From contig VEPF01000469.1 of NCBI GenBank assembly GCA_012027055.1, positions 1 to 8,683 on the forward strand: DNA of 8,683 bases, in the 5' to 3' direction. Shown piece by piece: positions 6,235 to 8,683 of the stretch. How positions within the stretch are numbered: position 1 is the stretch's first letter; each line of letters starts with the position of its first letter. Source of the stretch: Gemmatimonadota bacterium (GTDB taxonomy: Bacteria > Gemmatimonadota > Gemmatimonadetes > Longimicrobiales > RSA9). Both the position numbers and the translations under genes were made by a program. Under the pieces are notes generated by a model. That model saw only the letters and a list, made by a program, of their open reading frames with translations, had not been told where the DNA came from and did no database searches.

Positions 6235-7227
6235 ATGAACGAACTCCCGAGCACCATGCGCGCGATCCGCATCCACGACCACGGCGACGCGGGTGCACTG
6301 CGCGTCGACCGGATCGCCGTCCCGGCGCCCGGCGAGGGCCAGGCGTTGATCCGCGTCGCGGCGGCCGGCGTCAACTTCATCGACATCTACAAGCGCAAGG
6401 GCCTGTATCGCGTGCCGCTCCCCGCGACGCTGGGCGAAGAAGGCGCGGGCACCGTGGTCGCGCTCGGAACGGGCGCCAGCGGGGTGAGCATCGGCGAACG
6501 CGTCGCCTGGTCCAGCGTGCAGGGTTCGTACGCGGAGTACGTGGCCGTGCCCGCGGCCCGACTGGTGCCGGTGCCGGCGGGAGTGCACACGAGCACGGCC
6601 GCGGCCGTGCTGCTGCAAGGCATGACCGCGCACTACCTGGCGTACGCCACGTTCCCGCTGAGGCCGGGCCACCGCTGCCTGGTGCACGCCGCGGCCGGCG
6701 GCGTGGGGCTGCTGCTGGTGCAAATCGCGAAGCGCTGCGGCGCCTTCGTGATCGGTACGGCGGGAACCGATGAGAAGGCCGCGCTCGCGCGCGCCGCGGG
6801 CGCCGACGAGGTGATCGTCTACACCCGGACCGATTTCGCGGCCGAAGTGCGGCGCATCACCGGCGGCAAGGGGCTGGACGTCGTCTACGACTCGGTCGGG
6901 ATGACCACCTTCCTGCCCGGCTTCGACCTGCTGGTGCCGCGCGGCATGATGGTGCTGTACGGGCAATCGAGCGGCCCCGTGGATGCGATCGATCCGCAGC
7001 TGCTCAACCAGAAAGGCTCCGTGTTCCTCACCCGGCCATCACTCGGCCACTACATTGCCACGCGCGAGGAACTGCTCGAGCGCGCCGGCGACCTGTTCCG
7101 CTGGATCGAAACCGGCGAGCTGTCGGTGCGCATCGGCGCCGAGTACGAGCTCGCCGATGCCGCCGCAGCGCAGAGCGCGCTGGAGGAGCGGCGGACCACC
7201 GGAAAGGTATTGCTCAAACCGGCATAG
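6235..7227 (+). CDS. qor: NADPH:quinone oxidoreductase-like protein (zinc-free MDR family)
   Basis: This 330-residue protein is a medium-chain dehydrogenase/reductase of the quinone oxidoreductase class, which reduces quinones or enones with NADPH in the cytoplasm. The N-terminal catalytic domain contains AAGVNFIDIYKRKGLY (43-58) and LGEEGAGTV (67-75). The nucleotide-binding Rossmann domain has AAAGGVGLLLVQIAK (152-166), GTDEKAALARAAGADEVI (177-194) and GLDVVYDSVG (213-222), ending TGKVLLKPA. The cysteine ligands of zinc-dependent alcohol dehydrogenases are absent. Length matches E. coli Qor. The start at 6235 has GAGAGG (6223-6228) 6 bases upstream; the in-frame ATG at 6256 is a less likely alternative. 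Only 21 bases separate it from guaA, so co-transcription is likely, though no metabolic link is evident. The physiological substrate cannot be read from sequence; a crotonyl-CoA reductase-like or zeta-crystallin-like role is also possible. Confidence 0.93.
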   Translation: MNELPSTMRAIRIHDHGDAGALRVDRIAVPAPGEGQALIRVAAAGVNFIDIYKRKGLYRVPLPATLGEEGAGTVVALGTGASGVSIGERVAWSSVQGSYAEYVAVPAARLVPVPAGVHTSTAAAVLLQGMTAHYLAYATFPLRPGHRCLVHAAAGGVGLLLVQIAKRCGAFVIGTAGTDEKAALARAAGADEVIVYTRTDFAAEVRRITGGKGLDVVYDSVGMTTFLPGFDLLVPRGMMVLYGQSSGPVDAIDPQLLNQKGSVFLTRPSLGHYIATREELLERAGDLFRWIETGELSVRIGAEYELADAAAAQSALEERRTTGKVLLKPA

Positions 7228-7324
7228 GCACTGCGTCACCGGGCGCTCCAGCGCGCAACACGCCCGCCGGCCGGCGCCGCGTGGGTAGAAAGGTACCAGA
7301 AAGTGCTCGGAAGGGCGCATTCGA

Positions 7325-7350
7325 GCACGCATTCCAGGTTCTGGTCGTGC
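7325..7350. other. Interrupted inverted repeat downstream of qor
   Basis: GCACG (7325-7329) pairs with CGTGC (7346-7350), and inside it CCAG (7334-7337) pairs with CTGG (7341-7344) around a GTT loop. A four-base bulge on one side and one base on the other separate the two stems. It lies about 100 bases after the qor stop and 96 bases before the next gene. It could be part of a transcript end or an operator; no U-tract follows. Confidence 0.3.
7329..7338. repeat. 10-bp direct repeat upstream of the lipoprotein gene, copy 1
   Basis: GCATTCCAGG occurs here and again at 7390-7399, 61 bases apart, or close to six helical turns. This copy overlaps the inverted repeat at 7325-7350. Paired boxes at this spacing can be regulator sites, but a 10-mer pair can also arise by chance. 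Confidence 0.35.
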
Positions 7351-7389
7351 GCTCGCGCGCGTCTCGTTCTACTATGTGACCCCTGACGT

Positions 7390-7399
7390 GCATTCCAGG
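7390..7399. repeat. 10-bp direct repeat upstream of the lipoprotein gene, copy 2
   Basis: This is the second GCATTCCAGG copy, 47 bases before the lipoprotein start codon. A weak -10-like TACTAT (7370-7375) lies between the two copies but has no matching -35. The rest of 7228-7445 shows no gene; a 12-bp palindrome CGCCGGCCGGCG sits at 7265-7276. Confidence 0.35.
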
Positions 7400-7445
7400 C
7401 GAGCGATAGCTCCTGTAACCGTTCCTTTCCCCGGGGGATGAGATC

Positions 7446-8683
7446 ATGTACCGCAGATTCACACATCGGCAGCTGTTGCCGATGGCGCTCCTGCCGGCGC
7501 TGCTGACCGCGTGCGACGCGCGCGAAGCGGTGGTCGTGCCGACTGCGCCGATCCTGCCGCAGGCCGAAGTGATCGCTGCTGGCGCGCCCACGGAGCTGTT
7601 CATCTCGGAGTACATCGAGGGGAGCAGCAACAACAAGGCACTGGAGATCTACAACGGCACCGGCGGCACGGTGAACCTCGCCACCGACGGCTACAACATC
7701 CAGATGTTCTTCAACGGTTCGGCGAGCGCGGGGCTGACCATCAATCTGACCGGGACGGTGGCGGCCGGTGACGTGTACGTGCTGGCGCAGCGCAGCGCGA
7801 ATGCCACGATCCAGGCGCAGGCGGACCAGACCAACGGCTCGGGCTGGGTCAACGGCGATGACGCGGTCGTGCTGCGGAAGGGCACGACCGTGCTCGATGT
7901 CATCGGCCAGATCGGGTTTGATCCAGGAACGGAGTGGGGCACGGACCTGGTCAGCACGGCGGACAACACGCTCCGGCGCAAGAACACCATCTGTGCCGGT
8001 GACGCGGACGGCTCCAATGCGTTCGATCCGGTCGGCGAATGGGACGGCTACGCCACTGACACCTTCACGGGACTGGGGAGCCACACTGCCAGCTGCACGG
8101 GGCCGGACGCGGCCCCAACGGTGTCCAGCAGCTATCCGGTGAATGGCGCGGCCGACGTGGCGTTGAATGCCGACCTGACGATCACCTTCAGCGAACCGGT
8201 GAACGTAGCGGGTTCGTGGCTGACGCTAACGTGCTCGACGACCGGCGCGCACAGCGTTGCGGTCAGTGGTGGCCCCACGACGTTCACCATTAACCCGGAT
8301 GCCGACTTCGTCGGGGGCGAGTCCTGCACGGCCACTGTGGTCGCCACGCAGGTGAGCGACCAGGATGGCAACGATCCGCCGGACAACATGGTGGTGAACT
8401 TCACGGTCGGCTTCACGACGTTTGACGTTTGTGCGCAATCCTTCACCCCGATCTATGACATTCAGGGCAGCGGCGCGACCGTTGCACTCACGGGCACTCG
8501 CACCACCATGGGCGTGGTGGGCGGGGATTACGAGGGCGCCTCGCCGGCATTACGCGGGTTCTTCATCCAGGATCCGACCGGTGACGGGAACCCAGCCACC
8601 TCCGACGGCATTTTCGTGTTCGAGGGCAGCACCGCGAACACCGTCGGCCTGGGCGACCGGGTGCGGGTGCCAGGGACTGCCGG
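7446..8683 (+). CDS. Lipoprotein with lamin-tail, Ig-like and OB-like domains, ExeM/NucH nuclease-like (partial)
   Basis: The frame opens at ATG 7446 behind GGGGGA (7433-7438) and runs 412 codons off the right edge without a stop. Residues 1-23 are a lipoprotein signal with a lipobox LLTAC (Cys23). Residues about 49-215 form a lamin-tail domain (ELFISEYIEGSSNNKALEIY, 50-69). An Ig-like Big_5-type domain follows (about 221-325; PVNGAADVALNADLTITFSE region). The visible end (from about 330) shows FTPIYDIQGSG, GVVGGDYEG, then RGFFIQDPTGDGNPATSDGI. This is the OB-like segment that precedes the endonuclease/exonuclease/phosphatase domain in ExeM/NucH-type extracellular nucleases. Those enzymes degrade extracellular DNA for nutrients or biofilm release. 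The catalytic domain is not in the window, so nuclease activity is inferred from architecture. As a lipoprotein it should be surface- or membrane-anchored; Asp at +2 would favour the inner membrane in E. coli, a rule that may not hold here. Confidence 0.85.
   Translation, partial: MYRRFTHRQLLPMALLPALLTACDAREAVVVPTAPILPQAEVIAAGAPTELFISEYIEGSSNNKALEIYNGTGGTVNLATDGYNIQMFFNGSASAGLTINLTGTVAAGDVYVLAQRSANATIQAQADQTNGSGWVNGDDAVVLRKGTTVLDVIGQIGFDPGTEWGTDLVSTADNTLRRKNTICAGDADGSNAFDPVGEWDGYATDTFTGLGSHTASCTGPDAAPTVSSSYPVNGAADVALNADLTITFSEPVNVAGSWLTLTCSTTGAHSVAVSGGPTTFTINPDADFVGGESCTATVVATQVSDQDGNDPPDNMVVNFTVGFTTFDVCAQSFTPIYDIQGSGATVALTGTRTTMGVVGGDYEGASPALRGFFIQDPTGDGNPATSDGIFVFEGSTANTVGLGDRVRVPGTA

Noticed and set aside
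4243..6966. A 907-codon open frame on the minus strand across guaA and qor
   Set aside because: It lies antisense to two genes with clear catalytic motifs. Its translation is rich in His, Arg, Gly and Ala without recognisable domains. Long antisense frames are expected in GC-rich coding DNA.
7236..8084. A 282-codon minus-strand frame overlapping the lipoprotein gene
   Set aside because: The plus-strand frame has a lipobox and lamin-tail motifs. The minus frame shows no family features and would extend into the gap after qor.

Overview
The window is GC-rich bacterial DNA, densely packed with genes on both strands. It looks like a Gram-negative soil or sediment lineage. The best taxonomic hint is the orphan regulatory-domain/plug-like protein at 2757-4232. 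From memory, that architecture recurs in many copies in Gemmatimonadota, so I favour that phylum or a close relative. This is inference and rests mainly on one gene.

Layout: (1) The N-terminal part of a multi-span membrane protein, possibly O-antigen ligase-like, runs off the left edge on the minus strand (1-359). (2) A secreted DUF1080 / 3-keto-disaccharide hydrolase-like protein is on the plus strand (521-1210). It converges on (3) a secreted GH43 endo-arabinanase-like enzyme on the minus strand (1356-2552). Two strong GC hairpins lie between their ends. (4) Divergent from GH43 is a secreted 491-residue protein with an N-terminal carboxypeptidase-regulatory-like domain and a C-terminal segment resembling a TonB-receptor plug (2757-4232). 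(5) guaA, glutamine-hydrolysing GMP synthase (4393-6213), has a good candidate promoter and a GTG start. (6) A zinc-free NADPH:quinone oxidoreductase-like gene (6235-7227) follows guaA after 21 bp, probably as an operon. (7) At the right edge is the N-terminal part of a lipoprotein with lamin-tail, Ig-like and OB-like regions, typical of ExeM/NucH extracellular nucleases (7446 to beyond the window).

Genes 2 and 3 fit extracellular breakdown of plant-type polysaccharides and sugars. Gene 4 is an exported protein of unknown role. Genes 5 and 6 are cytoplasmic housekeeping or redox functions. Gene 7 may scavenge extracellular DNA. I see no CRISPR array, no transposase, no tRNA or rRNA, and no evidence of a dedicated new multi-gene system. 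The most notable points are the GMP synthase, whose C-terminal half matches the long eukaryotic-type layout rather than the short E. coli type, and the proline/alanine-rich insertion inside the GH43 catalytic domain. No gene-free stretch exceeds 300 bases; the longest is 7228-7445.
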